From the IMG/VR virus record IMGVR_UViG_3300037231_000132, positions 1 to 44,466 of that record: 44,466 nt of DNA. The stretch is one strand, 5' to 3'. Source of the DNA: a virus. This document shows positions 1 to 7,934 of the stretch, piece after piece. A program made the translations under genes and the position numbers. Position 1 is the stretch's first letter. Every line of letters begins with the position of its first letter. A model generated the notes under the pieces. That model saw only the letters and a list, made by a program, of their open reading frames with translations. It ran no database searches and was not told where the DNA came from.

Positions 1-718
1 CGCTCATCGTGTGCCAGAACCACGCCGTCGCATCGATCGCAATCTGCCGGTACTCCATCTTCCGCATCATGCCCACAAAGCCCAGGCAGAACCCCAGCCC
101 CAGCACGCCCAGCACCAGGTGGGCCGCATGCAGCCCGGTAATCATGTAGAAGAAGTAGCTGGCCGGCGTCGACCAGCGGTCAAATGCAAACCCCTGTGCA
201 GTCAATTGCCGCCACGCAACCGCCTGGCCAATCAGGAACAGCACGCCCAGTCCCAGCGTAGCCCCCACCCAGGGCAGCGTCCGCCGCAGCGCCGGCTGGC
301 CCAGACCCAGCCACTCCTCCAGCACGTCAATCTCGCGAAAGATATTCTGCCGCGCCCGCTCCATGGTCAGGCTGCTCAGGATAATGAGTGCCGTGTTCAG
401 GTAGAGAATCGGCGGCAGCAGCAGCGGCCGCCAGTCGCCCACAAACCGGTGCGAGCGCGGATCCATATGCACTCCCGCCTGGCGGGCAAAGAAGAACAGA
501 ACCAGCACGGCGAAGAACAGCATGTCCGCGCCCAGCGCCGACAGCACGAAGAACCGCACCCGGTGCAGCAGCTCGCGCGGGCCGCGGCGCGGATTCCATT
601 CGTCATCGCCCCCGCCTCCGCCTCCACCCGTGGGACGGCGGTCGACAGGCGGTTTGCCGCCAATTCCCGGCTCTCTGCGTTCCGTTTCCGGAGGGGCAGG
701 CGTAAAAATGGAAGGCAT
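1..718 (-). CDS. ctaE: Cytochrome c oxidase subunit III (5' part, runs off the window)
   Basis: Host gene. Subunit III of the haem-copper terminal oxidase, an integral membrane subunit supporting proton-pumping oxygen reduction. The reading frame is open from an ATG at 718 to base 1 (239 codons) with no stop, so the C-terminus lies outside. A soluble Pro/Gly-rich leader of about 45 residues (MPSIFTPAPPETERREPG, then a run of glycines) precedes hydrophobic helices. The family signature YMITGLHAAHLVLG is near residues 190-205, and the glutamate-containing segment MERARQNIFREID follows helix 2. The long leader is, from memory, seen in acidobacterial COX3 proteins. The next gene upstream is the prophage, so any normal upstream partner such as ctaD cannot be seen. 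Identity is firm. Confidence 0.93.
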   Translation of the reverse strand, partial: MPSIFTPAPPETERREPGIGGKPPVDRRPTGGGGGGGDDEWNPRRGPRELLHRVRFFVLSALGADMLFFAVLVLFFFARQAGVHMDPRSHRFVGDWRPLLLPPILYLNTALIILSSLTMERARQNIFREIDVLEEWLGLGQPALRRTLPWVGATLGLGVLFLIGQAVAWRQLTAQGFAFDRWSTPASYFFYMITGLHAAHLVLGVLGLGFCLGFVGMMRKMEYRQIAIDATAWFWHTMS

Positions 719-1126
719 GGAGGGGCCTCTGTGAGGATGAGATTACACTCACTGAGGTTTGGACGCATCCGGAATCGCAGGGGATGTTCGATATTTTCTC
801 GAACTGTGGGAACGGCGGGAATTCTCCCGGTTTGCTTTCTCCGACCAAGGGCTCAATTTGGGAAGCTCTGATGCGTTGCTGCGATGAACGGTGCAGGCTT
901 CAGCCCGTACGTCTGCTTAGCGGCGATGAAGGGTACGGGCTTCACAGCTTGCGGAAAAGGTCCTTCAACGGAGGAATTACCGGGAGGGACTTTTGCAGCG
1001 GCTAAAGCCCGACGCTGATTGGATTGGCTTTATTGGCCCGACTAAAGTCGTGCCCTTGTTACAAAGCTTCTGAAGTGGTCATATAGAGGAGTTTTTCCGC
1101 ATCCTGTTCAGCCCGTACGTCCCCTC
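719..1126. repeat. Host intergenic region with REP-like stem-loop repeats
   Basis: No convincing gene. It contains palindromic pieces: AGCCCGTAC (902-910) pairs with GTACGGGCT (933-941), CAGCCCGTACGT recurs at 901-912 and 1110-1121, and GCGGCTAAAGCCC (about 997-1009) and CGACTAAAGTCG (about 1039-1050) are short self-complementary units. These resemble the dispersed intergenic repeats found in acidobacterial genomes (from memory, not searched). The 5' leader and promoter of ctaE should lie in roughly 719-880, but I could not single out a promoter. Confidence 0.55.
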
Positions 1127-1537
1127 TGTTCAAATGTGAGCACAGAAAGTGTACTGCACTGGTGGGAAGAGGAGGTCAGTCGCGGTCAGGTGCGGGATTG
1201 ACGCGGGTTTTCCCCTGATTCGGACAAACCTTGAGCGGGATGAGTACAGCCGCTGGACTGCACTACGGCGGCTGAGTTCCGCTGGATCGAACCCCTAAAC
1301 CATTGAAAACACGTTGCGCTCCAACGGAACCCGCGGAACTCGCCTCCGGGCCGAAAGCCCCAGAAACCTCGGAATCGATGAAACCCGCATCCCAAGCGGC
1401 GAAGGCAGCGAATCCACCCAACGGAACTAGCTAAACTACTTCCCAACAGGCCGAAAATCCAGCGGAACTCGGGCGGCGACCAGAACCAGTGCAGCGGAGC
1501 GGCTGTTTTTGGCCCTCCGAGGGGTCTGGATTTTAGC
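1127..1537. other. Presumed prophage end with clustered CCARCGGAAC repeats
   Basis: No gene. Five copies of a 10-base motif lie within about 190 bases. CCAACGGAAC occurs at 1321-1330 and 1418-1427, CCAGCGGAAC at 1459-1468, the same in reverse complement at 1276-1285, and a one-mismatch copy CCCGCGGAAC at 1330-1339. The copies at 1274-1287 and 1457-1470 form a perfect 14-base inverted repeat. Clustered sites in both orientations next to the boundary between host repeats and phage genes fit transposase-binding end sites such as the L and R sites of Mu. The exact terminus is not proven. TG dinucleotides at 1127 and 1135 are candidate first bases, since Mu-type ends begin with TG. Confidence 0.45.
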
Positions 1538-4500
1538 TCAGTTTGACGTGCAATACACGTCATAAGTCATGCCCGAAACTGCGGCGTGTGTGATGGTGAT
1601 CTGGTTGCTCGCCTTCGCGCTCACGTAGGTGGTTGCATAATTCGCCGCCGCGCTCGAACTGGTGGCTCCAAAGGTGCAGTGCGAAGCAGACGTGACGCCC
1701 TGGATCGTCACTGGATCTGAGGTCGCCGATGTCGATGTGAAAGAGTAGGGGATGACGACAGCGATGTTGGCAGAATCCGCCCAATTCAAAAGCCGATTGT
1801 TAGTCAATGTCCCGCTAAACTGGAAGCCTATATAATCCGGCTGCCCGATCATGTAGATCTTCGGCGACTCAAACACCTTGAGCACAGTGGGCGAACTGCC
1901 GCTCCCAAGGTCTATCTCGGTGAAGTTGGTTATGTCCATAAAAGACGTAAACGTCCCGGTGCATCCGGCAGCCGTCCAGGCCGCCTGAGTGGGGCCGGAT
2001 ATATTGAAGTAAAGAGCACTACTGGACAAGGAGCCCATGTCCTCGGCAATTACGGTGTCTAAAGCCCCGGTAGCAGTTGCGCACGCCCCAGGCCACACGC
2101 CGAACGATAGGGCATTACTACTGGCGTTGGACGATCCACTTAGCGCGGTGGGGTTTTCAACGATGCTGCCGTTGTAAGTCTGGGTGCCATTCCAGGTGTT
2201 ATCGCCCAGATATGGGTTTTGGCCGCCATCACCAACCTGTCCGTTGTTTCCGACGATGACCGCAAAGTGCGTGGCTGGTATCTTATTCCCGAGCGACTGA
2301 CTTAGATATTGCTGAGTAGGTAAGCCGGAATTGAATGACACCGGATTGACCAGGAAGTGCTGCAACCAGGCATTTGTTGTCGCATCCACGCCTTCGCATG
2401 TAGTCCCGGAGAATGACGGGCTGAAGCTATAAGTTACCTGTCCGGTGACAGTCATATAAACGACATCGTCCAAGTCGCACCCCATCAATACCGTGCCGGC
2501 AGGCAAAGGACCCTGACCGGCAAGCGAAGGGCTGTAAGACAAACCTCGCATCCCGGAAAGAGCGTAGCTGTAACTCACCGTGCCCAGAGATGCCCATCCG
2601 GCGGATGGATTGTAGGCATTCATCGCCGAACTGTTGCAGATGTCAGGCACCAAAGCCAGGGTGGAAGAGACCATGGCGACACCCGTGGGGAACTGCATGC
2701 CGCCGCCCAAAGCATAGCTCGCCACGAACGGCAAACCCGACGTGGTATTGAACACGCTGATTGTCGCGTTGCTGTAGTTAGAACTCCCGTGTCCCGAGCA
2801 GTTCGATCCGTTGGCCCCTGGCACAAACAACTGGCTGCCTGAAAACTCAAGGTCGCGCAGGACTGATACTCCAGCCGACGAATTGGCGGAGCCGTTCGCA
2901 TCTAGGACGGCCCAGGTGCTGCCGTTGTATTTGGTGATCATATTGCCTGCGCTGTTGATGCCGTAGCAGTTACCGCTTCCATCGCAGGCCCATCCATAGT
3001 AAGCATTCGCGAGAGTCGGGCTCTGCAAAGTGCCAATGCCAGGTCCGCCTGGGCCGAGCAGACCGTTTATGGGGTCAAGAGTGACGTTCGCAGCCTGCGC
3101 ATCGATAGCGTTTGTGGCGCTCTGCGGACCAAATGCCTGCAATAAGACCTTGCCGGGAGTTACTGTAACCTGGGCCGCGCCGTATGCCGGATTTGCGATG
3201 GTATGGTATCCCGGTGTGGAGTTGGTTATGTTCGCCTGGACTCCGGTGCCTGAGAGGGTTTGCGAGATAGTTGCAGGGCCGGGCACGGCGGCATAGAAGT
3301 TACCGGCCGGTGTGGGATAGATGAGGATTCCCTGCGCGGCTGTGCCTGCCTCCATCTCGCCAGGCGCGACACCATTAAGCGGCCACGCTCCGCCGTTGAA
3401 CTCATCGGCGGTCACCGCGCCGGTGGCGGGGTTAATATCCCAGAAGAAGCCATTCTGCATGCCGCTGTCGTCCTGGAAGCCGACCAGGGAGCCGTGCACC
3501 TGGTCGTAGCTAATGCCCTGCAGCCGCGGGAGAGCCGTTGAATAGGTGAGCGTCGGGCTGGAGTAGCGTGTGCCGGCTCCGGATGTTGTCTGGAAGTTCC
3601 ATACATCTGCTGTGGCGCCGCTGCCTGCGTAATAACTAGCGCAGATGAGCGTGTTATTGACGCTGTTGTAGGCCACGGCGCTGGCATCGCAGGAGCCGGC
3701 CGAAATGTCGATGTAGCTGTGAAAGGAGAGGTCGGCCAGGTTCAGCAAGACAATCGTCTGGGTGGTGAAGGTATCCCCACTGGTCTCATTGGCTTGAGCG
3801 ATGCAGAGGTAGGCACCGCATACCTCTCCCCCGCCGCTATGGTTAAGGCCGGATGGGACGCCGGTTCCCGTGAAGGTGGAAGTATTGGACGCCTCCAGCG
3901 CTCCGGTGAGGATGCTGTATTTATACGCGGCGCCGGTTGCGACGACATAAAAATTGCCGGCGGTGTCCATGGCCGCTCCGGCGATGCCAGACCCGCTCGA
4001 TATGGGCAACAAAGTCACATACGCCTGGGCACGGCCGTCGGGGGTGCCTACTTGATAGCTGGGAGCAAGCGAGCCGGTGTTATTGGTCACCGTTCCGGTT
4101 GGACCGGCCACGCCCTGGGGAAGCTGGCAGTTCAGCGCATAGCTTGGTATCTGGCCGGTGACGGTGATATTGCAGGAGACGGCGCTGCCGGGAGCGCCAG
4201 TAGTAAAGGTTCCGCCTTCGAGTGTCGGCGTGAGCGCATCGACCTGTCCGGGCGATGTCTGGACATAATCGTCGAAATTGCAGGTGTAGACACCGGAGAC
4301 CACTGAGCACCAGATGGTGCTCATCTGGACGCACTGGTAGCCGGTCTTTGCGGTGAGTGAGGAAGAGCCAATGATGACATCGCCGTAGGAGTCAGTGACG
4401 GTGGCGTTATAGCAGGCGTTGATGGGTGTGGTGATCTGCGAGTTGGTGAGGTTGAAGGCTGTCACCACCCCGTTCACGACGTTGCCGCAGACCGGTGCTT

Positions 4501-4708
4501 CCGAGCGCTGCCCGTCGCCCGTCACGGAGTACGACATCGGGAGTCCAGTCAACTGGCTGACTGGCTGAAAGCAGAGCTGCCCGGAGCTGAGCAGGTTGCC
4601 GCCTTCATCCTTGATCCCGGATGAAACGATGGATGCATAGGTTTGCGTTTGAGACCAGGCGGCGGAAGACGCGAGCAGCAACAGGAGAGTGAGCAGACGG
4701 GCGCGCAT
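1538..4708 (-). CDS. Exported fibre-like/beta-propeller-like protein (1056 aa)
   Basis: Large protein with a Sec-type signal peptide (MRARLLTLLLLLASSAAWSQ, predicted cut after SAAWS or SQ). The N-terminal 150 residues contain spaced cysteines and the pattern YTCNFDDY. They match the organisation of the 218-aa exported protein at 24866-25522 (SYxxxG...C..., then TTCDLGNY), so the two share a leader domain. Residues about 220-480 and 560-760 show repeated D.GN.Y/G.CYGI strands suggestive of a beta-propeller. The C-terminus (SASHCTFGAT, then ITITHAAVSGMTYDVYC) is beta-rich and fibre-like. It is the last gene of the leftward arm, 57 bases after a zinc-ribbon gene, with no strong ribosome-binding site. 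Function unknown: receptor-binding, decoration or lysogenic surface protein are all possible. Confidence 0.75.
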   Translation of the reverse strand: MRARLLTLLLLLASSAAWSQTQTYASIVSSGIKDEGGNLLSSGQLCFQPVSQLTGLPMSYSVTGDGQRSEAPVCGNVVNGVVTAFNLTNSQITTPINACYNATVTDSYGDVIIGSSSLTAKTGYQCVQMSTIWCSVVSGVYTCNFDDYVQTSPGQVDALTPTLEGGTFTTGAPGSAVSCNITVTGQIPSYALNCQLPQGVAGPTGTVTNNTGSLAPSYQVGTPDGRAQAYVTLLPISSGSGIAGAAMDTAGNFYVVATGAAYKYSILTGALEASNTSTFTGTGVPSGLNHSGGGEVCGAYLCIAQANETSGDTFTTQTIVLLNLADLSFHSYIDISAGSCDASAVAYNSVNNTLICASYYAGSGATADVWNFQTTSGAGTRYSSPTLTYSTALPRLQGISYDQVHGSLVGFQDDSGMQNGFFWDINPATGAVTADEFNGGAWPLNGVAPGEMEAGTAAQGILIYPTPAGNFYAAVPGPATISQTLSGTGVQANITNSTPGYHTIANPAYGAAQVTVTPGKVLLQAFGPQSATNAIDAQAANVTLDPINGLLGPGGPGIGTLQSPTLANAYYGWACDGSGNCYGINSAGNMITKYNGSTWAVLDANGSANSSAGVSVLRDLEFSGSQLFVPGANGSNCSGHGSSNYSNATISVFNTTSGLPFVASYALGGGMQFPTGVAMVSSTLALVPDICNSSAMNAYNPSAGWASLGTVSYSYALSGMRGLSYSPSLAGQGPLPAGTVLMGCDLDDVVYMTVTGQVTYSFSPSFSGTTCEGVDATTNAWLQHFLVNPVSFNSGLPTQQYLSQSLGNKIPATHFAVIVGNNGQVGDGGQNPYLGDNTWNGTQTYNGSIVENPTALSGSSNASSNALSFGVWPGACATATGALDTVIAEDMGSLSSSALYFNISGPTQAAWTAAGCTGTFTSFMDITNFTEIDLGSGSSPTVLKVFESPKIYMIGQPDYIGFQFSGTLTNNRLLNWADSANIAVVIPYSFTSTSATSDPVTIQGVTSASHCTFGATSSSAAANYATTYVSAKASNQITITHAAVSGMTYDVYCTSN

Positions 4709-4765
4709 GATGAGAGGCTATGCAAATGTGGAGCGTCTGATGGCGTACGGAGAACGAGGAGCGCG

Positions 4766-5083
4766 TCAGCTTCCACTGGGTTCTATGTAAGCGCGGGCGT
4801 GCGGACCAAATCCCACGAGGGGCTCGCAACCCGGCTTGTGCTTAAAGTAGATGCCCCCACACGCGCTGCACTTGCCTGGATAATCCAAGGTTACTTTGTA
4901 TTGGCCACGGCCATCCTGCATGCCTTCGAACGCTTCGGCGGTCACGGGTCTGCCGTCCACCATGATTTCGGAAATCTTGGTTCCACAACGAGGGCACGAA
5001 AGGCAGGTTTCGGCATGGATATTCTCGGACTCAGGGAAGAGCTTCTCAATCACCATCGGAGCGTGGCATTGCAGGCAGTTCAT
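4766..5083 (-). CDS. Small zinc-ribbon protein
   Basis: Hypothetical 105-aa protein with three CxxC knuckles: CLQC near the N-terminus, CPRC about residue 30 and CSAC about residue 72. A pair of these probably forms a zinc ribbon. The start at 5083 is chosen because GAGG stands 5-6 bases upstream. An ATG at 5113 would overlap the end of the gene before it and add ten residues. It is the last short gene of the early operon. No function can be assigned; such ribbons usually mediate nucleic-acid or protein contacts. Confidence 0.7.
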   Translation of the reverse strand: MNCLQCHAPMVIEKLFPESENIHAETCLSCPRCGTKISEIMVDGRPVTAEAFEGMQDGRGQYKVTLDYPGKCSACGGIYFKHKPGCEPLVGFGPHARAYIEPSGS

Positions 5084-5102
5084 AAAGACCTCGATTCCAA
5101 TT

Positions 5103-5648
5103 CTAGCTTCCATAAGGCCGCCCAATGCGCGGCGCGTTGCGGAAGCTTTCAATGTATTTGCTAAACGAGGAGCGGCTTATGCGCCAGGGTGAGACGCGCG
5201 CGAACTGGTAAGCCTCGAACCTGCCCGCCTCGATTCTGTGCAGCACCTTGCTGGGATGGATGGACAGTGCATCCGCAGCATCTTCGACGATCATTGTGTC
5301 AGACCAGGGGAACGGCAGCAGGTCATCGTCGCGATGGCGCCCCCAGATGGGCGCGGCGCGCCGATCGGCGATGGCGTGCTTGTGGCGGAGATGGTCAAGG
5401 AAGCGCACCAGGGAGTCATAGTCGATGCGCAGCGGCGCACAACGCATTGTGTTATAGGCAGACAGGCAGGTCTCCGTGGATCCATCCTTGAGCGGCGTCG
5501 CAGACAGGCGGCGCACCACAGGCGCTGTGACGTGCAGAATCGCACAGCAGCGCGCCATGTCGATGGTCTTCTCGTCAGGGAACGGGAGCAGCAGCTGGGG
5601 CGGCATCTCCTGTTCCATCGCATTTGTGACGCGCCGCCAGGCTTTCAT
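5103..5648 (-). CDS. HTH DNA-binding protein in the position of Mu Mor
   Basis: 181-aa protein. The C-terminal part (MIVEDAADALSIHPSKVLHR, then WRISRSSFSKYIES) reads as an excisionase/MerR-type winged helix-turn-helix, in which a helical DNA-reading unit is followed by a wing and an anchoring helix. The N-terminal part (TIDMARCCAILHVTAPVVRR) could be a second, degenerate HTH. It starts with an ATGA overlap at 5645-5648 and lies two genes after the GemA-like gene, close to where Mu carries mor, the activator of the middle promoter. I do not see the Mor/C family itself. A role as activator of late genes is inference from position and fold only. Confidence 0.72.
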   Translation of the reverse strand: MKAWRRVTNAMEQEMPPQLLLPFPDEKTIDMARCCAILHVTAPVVRRLSATPLKDGSTETCLSAYNTMRCAPLRIDYDSLVRFLDHLRHKHAIADRRAAPIWGRHRDDDLLPFPWSDTMIVEDAADALSIHPSKVLHRIEAGRFEAYQFARVSPWRISRSSFSKYIESFRNAPRIGRPYGS

Positions 5649-5908
5649 TCGCTCGGCCTCTCGCTGGGCGCCACGCTGATGTTGAGACTCTTCAGGAACT
5701 CGGCGTCTACATGCGTGGGCTCAAACCTGCCGCTCACCCTGACGGCCGGCAGCTCCTCGGTGTCAACGGCAATGTGCAGGGTGATGCCGGTTACCCGCTC
5801 GCCGATGCCGGTGAACGCCGCCACGGCTTCATTGACGGGTCTGAAGCCGCCGAGGGCGCAGGCAAAGGCTTCGGTAAGTTCATTGATCAGATCCATGCGC
5901 GTCTTCAT
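5645..5908 (-). CDS. Hypothetical early protein (87 aa)
   Basis: No family recognised. The start at 5908 (MKTRMDLINELTEAF) gives an ATGA overlap with the preceding GemA-like gene and has a purine-rich stretch upstream; an ATG at 5920 is the alternative. The protein begins with an amphipathic helix and continues with alternating hydrophobic strands (GITLHIAVDTEELPAVRVSG), suggesting a small alpha/beta fold. It overlaps the following HTH gene by four bases, so the two are probably translated together. Confidence 0.7.
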   Translation of the reverse strand: MKTRMDLINELTEAFACALGGFRPVNEAVAAFTGIGERVTGITLHIAVDTEELPAVRVSGRFEPTHVDAEFLKSLNISVAPSERPSE

Positions 5909-6420
5909 CTCTTCTCCCATTTACCGGCATGGACAAGCATGCCTTTGAGCGCCCAGCGGACGCGGTTGGCGTCGGCCACGGTAACGATGGTGGGCGCGGA
6001 TTTGTGCTTCAGCGGCGAGCGCGACGAACGCAGCCAGGAGTCAAAGCGGAAGCGATCCCAGCCAAGGCGCGTGTAGTAGTCGTCAATAACCTTCAGATCG
6101 CCCGCAGAGGCCAGCTGCGGCGCTCCCGAGTACTCCTTGCTGTCTGCGCGTCCATCCAGGCCTGCGCGGCGCGCCTGATCCCGGTCCACGCGCTTGCGCG
6201 GGGCTGCCGGCGCTTTGACGCCCAGCGTGGTCTGGATCACGTCGATCAGGAAGCCGGCATCAGCTCCCGAGAGATCGCTGAAGCTGCGCACCGGCTTGTG
6301 CAGGCTCTCGGCCGCCCACGCCAGGCGATCGGCGCGGCCGGTGCCGATGCCGATCTGATGGCGTGCGAGCTGGCCGTACAGCGTCTGCAGGCGAGCGAGT
6401 TGGGCTTTGTTGAGCGGCAT
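5905..6420 (-). CDS. GemA-like protein (Mu gp16 family)
   Basis: 171-aa protein starting at MPLNKAQLARLQTLYGQLAR. The N-terminal half matches the pattern of the Mu GemA/gp16 family: a leading helix, then RLAWAAESLHKPVRSFSDLS and a helix that ends before LGVK. In Mu the gemA product alters host gyrase and DNA topology and lies just before mor. Here the gene has the same neighbourhood, two genes before an HTH protein. The C-terminal half (after residue 85) contains a basic linker and a segment IDDYYTRLGWDRFRFDSWL that I cannot place. The ATG at 6420 is 2 bases after the stop of the preceding gene, with GGAGG at proper spacing. Assignment rests on motif memory, without a search. Confidence 0.6.
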   Translation of the reverse strand: MPLNKAQLARLQTLYGQLARHQIGIGTGRADRLAWAAESLHKPVRSFSDLSGADAGFLIDVIQTTLGVKAPAAPRKRVDRDQARRAGLDGRADSKEYSGAPQLASAGDLKVIDDYYTRLGWDRFRFDSWLRSSRSPLKHKSAPTIVTVADANRVRWALKGMLVHAGKWEKR

Positions 6421-6422
6421 GG

Positions 6423-6548
6423 TCAGCCTCCGAGATGTTGCGACATGGCTGCTTCGCAGAGTGCGCAGAGATAGCAACCGAGCAGGCGGCAGAGGCTCAC
6501 CTTCTCGGCTGATCCGCAGGCGGTGCAAACGATGCGTGGTTGGGTCAT
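6423..6548 (-). CDS. 41-aa double CxxC zinc-ribbon microprotein
   Basis: Very short gene supported by an ATGA overlap with the gene before it (6545-6548) and a GGAGG near its end serving the next start. It has two cysteine knuckles, CTAC (residues 8-11) and CALC (28-31), with additional cysteines at 20 and 25. The spacing fits a minimal zinc ribbon. Function unknown. Tight coupling on both sides makes it a real member of the operon despite its size. Confidence 0.7.
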   Translation of the reverse strand: MTQPRIVCTACGSAEKVSLCRLLGCYLCALCEAAMSQHLGG

Positions 6549-6832
6549 TTGGAACCTCGTGAGATTTCGTCTTCCCGTTTGAACTCTTCGATTGCGACGG
6601 TTACCCAGGCGCCAGCGGGGCGCCGGAAGCGGGTCAACCTGTCGCGCGATTCATTACAGGACTCCAACGCGCGCGCCAGGACTTCAGATGTCATGCGCTC
6701 TTTGAGCAGCTCACGAATAAACCAGGTGATGAGTGACACGGTTGAGCCGTCGCCGCTATCCTCGCGATTCTTGGCGTCGGCCTCAATGCCGTCCAGGATT
6801 GTTTGTTGGTGCGTCCGAGAGATTGGAGTCAT
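6545..6832 (-). CDS. Hypothetical early protein (95 aa), helical
   Basis: MTPISRTHQQTILDGIEADA opens a mostly helical protein with a central segment STVSLITWFIRELLKERM and a basic tail. It is coupled by ATGA overlaps to the genes on both sides (6829-6832 and 6545-6548). No domain recognised; the charged helical content suggests a protein-binding role but nothing more can be said. Confidence 0.7.
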   Translation of the reverse strand: MTPISRTHQQTILDGIEADAKNREDSGDGSTVSLITWFIRELLKERMTSEVLARALESCNESRDRLTRFRRPAGAWVTVAIEEFKREDEISRGSK

Positions 6833-7074
6833 GCTTCCTTCTGATCTGCTGTACGCCTGCGGCGATCAACTGCCAACATCTTGATTCCCTGCTTTTCATG
6901 GATACGGACATGGTTTATGCAGCATGTCACCAGGCCCAGATCTAACCCGTATTTCGCGCTGATGTAGGTCCGCGCCGGCCGGTCACAGGTAAACGAACCA
7001 CCGCGGGCGCAGACGATGATCTTGCATCGCAGCTTTTTATCTCCCGGCCTCACCTTCGGTCGTTTAGTCCACAT
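6829..7074 (-). CDS. Hypothetical basic Cys-containing protein (81 aa)
   Basis: The start MWTKRPKVRPGDKKL at 7074 is chosen for its GGAG 8-9 bases upstream. An earlier TTG at 7182 has no usable ribosome-binding site and its extra 36 residues look non-coding. Cysteines at CKIIVC, FTC and TCC are spaced around basic residues, and the C-terminus is very basic (VDRRRRTADQK), so nucleic-acid binding is plausible. A gap of 120 bases separates it from the gene before, one of only two non-overlapping junctions in the operon. It is a possible site for an internal promoter, though I found no clear -35/-10. Confidence 0.62.
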   Translation of the reverse strand: MWTKRPKVRPGDKKLRCKIIVCARGGSFTCDRPARTYISAKYGLDLGLVTCCINHVRIHEKQGIKMLAVDRRRRTADQKEA

Positions 7075-7194
7075 GTTTCTAACTCCGATCTGCGGCGGGG
7101 CGCTGGTTGCTCTTTGTTCAAGAAAAGTTCCCAGCGTCCCCGACTCAGGCTCTGCTTTCCCCTGGCCCGTCACCGCGGCCAAGCCTTTACAAAT

Positions 7195-7593
7195 TCACTG
7201 CTGAGGTCGCACCAGGTTGGTCCGCGTCGGATGATGACGCAACAGGTTGCGGGCTTCGCAATAGCGCAGCTCAAGCGCGCAGTAGTTCGCGCAATTTGAC
7301 GGGTCGTACCAGAGAGCGCCGCCCTCCATCACCTGCGGCTGCGAGACGCCCTCGACAGCGGAGACGGCGTGGATGTCGGCGATCTCGACGGCCATCGCAT
7401 TGACATCCTCAAAGCGATCCTGGACTTCATCGTCGGAAGGGACGCTCCTCTTGGCCCGCACCCATGCCTGCAGGTCGCCGGTACTGTTGATTCCAGCCTT
7501 CCGCGCCAGCCGGTAGCAGGCCGCGCAGACGGTAGCCGAAGCGCATTTAGGATCGCCGCAGAGAGGGCAGTAAACGGTGCTGACCTTTGTCAT
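7195..7593 (-). CDS. Zinc-ribbon protein (132 aa)
   Basis: An N-terminal CPLC (residues 9-12), then a cysteine at 17 and CAAC (23-26), form a likely treble-clef or ribbon. A helical middle (DDEVQDRFEDVNAMAVEIAD) follows, with a C-terminal segment containing WYDPSNCANYC. It starts by ATGA overlap with the GRHW-motif gene (7590-7593). No known family. It is one of about ten CxxC-bearing products in this operon. Confidence 0.72.
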   Translation of the reverse strand: MTKVSTVYCPLCGDPKCASATVCAACYRLARKAGINSTGDLQAWVRAKRSVPSDDEVQDRFEDVNAMAVEIADIHAVSAVEGVSQPQVMEGGALWYDPSNCANYCALELRYCEARNLLRHHPTRTNLVRPQQ

Positions 7594-7934
7594 GCGCGAT
7601 CCTCCGCGTTGCGTACAGTGGACTGGTTGAGCAGCACTTCTCGCGACCTTTCGAGCAGGCCGCAGTCAATGCCGTGCAGCTTGGCGACGTGGATGAGCGC
7701 GTTGGTGCGCGCGATCAAATACGGGTAGGCGTTCGTCTTTCGATCGAGCCACTCTGACAGCGTTCGCGTGACTTCGTCGCGCAGGCCCATCGGCACTTCA
7801 AGCCAGTGCCGGCCGCACACCAGCCAGCGGCGGTTGATGGCCGCTGTGCAGGTGGGCACCTGGCAGATGTGCACTGTGGCCTGATTCGTGATGCCGCCGA
7901 TAGCGTCTATCGCTCGTTTGGAACTGACATACAT
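7590..7934 (-). CDS. CGRHW-motif protein, paralogue of its upstream neighbour
   Basis: 114-aa protein with the pattern CQVPTC, WLVCGRHWLEVP, LRDEV, then YPYLIARTNALIHVAK. The neighbouring gene (7934-8239) shows the same order: C-x4-C, LVVCGRHWLMLG, IRDTI, CPYLTAITWARLYIA. The pair therefore arose by tandem duplication. The Cys/His pattern would suit a zinc knuckle. The start at 7934 (MYVSSKRAI) gives a TGATG overlap with the paralogue; a GTG at 7955 is the alternative. Function unknown. Confidence 0.74.
   Translation of the reverse strand: MYVSSKRAIDAIGGITNQATVHICQVPTCTAAINRRWLVCGRHWLEVPMGLRDEVTRTLSEWLDRKTNAYPYLIARTNALIHVAKLHGIDCGLLERSREVLLNQSTVRNAEDRA

Noticed and set aside
11-871. Long open frame on the plus strand across the left end
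   Set aside because: It is antisense to ctaE, is Arg/Pro/His-rich and has no domain; the minus-strand frame has clear COX3 motifs.
1274-1471. CRISPR array at the left end
   Set aside because: Repeats are 10 bases, irregularly spaced and in both orientations, and no cas genes are present.
1186-1563. 125-codon minus-strand frame over the repeat cluster
   Set aside because: Composition reflects the CCARCGGAAC repeats (many Phe-Arg-Gly units), there is no ribosome-binding site and it overlaps the end of the fibre-like gene.
1538-4708. Diversity-generating retroelement target in the large fibre-like gene
   Set aside because: No reverse transcriptase or template repeat was seen in the window, and no near-identical copy of the C-terminus.
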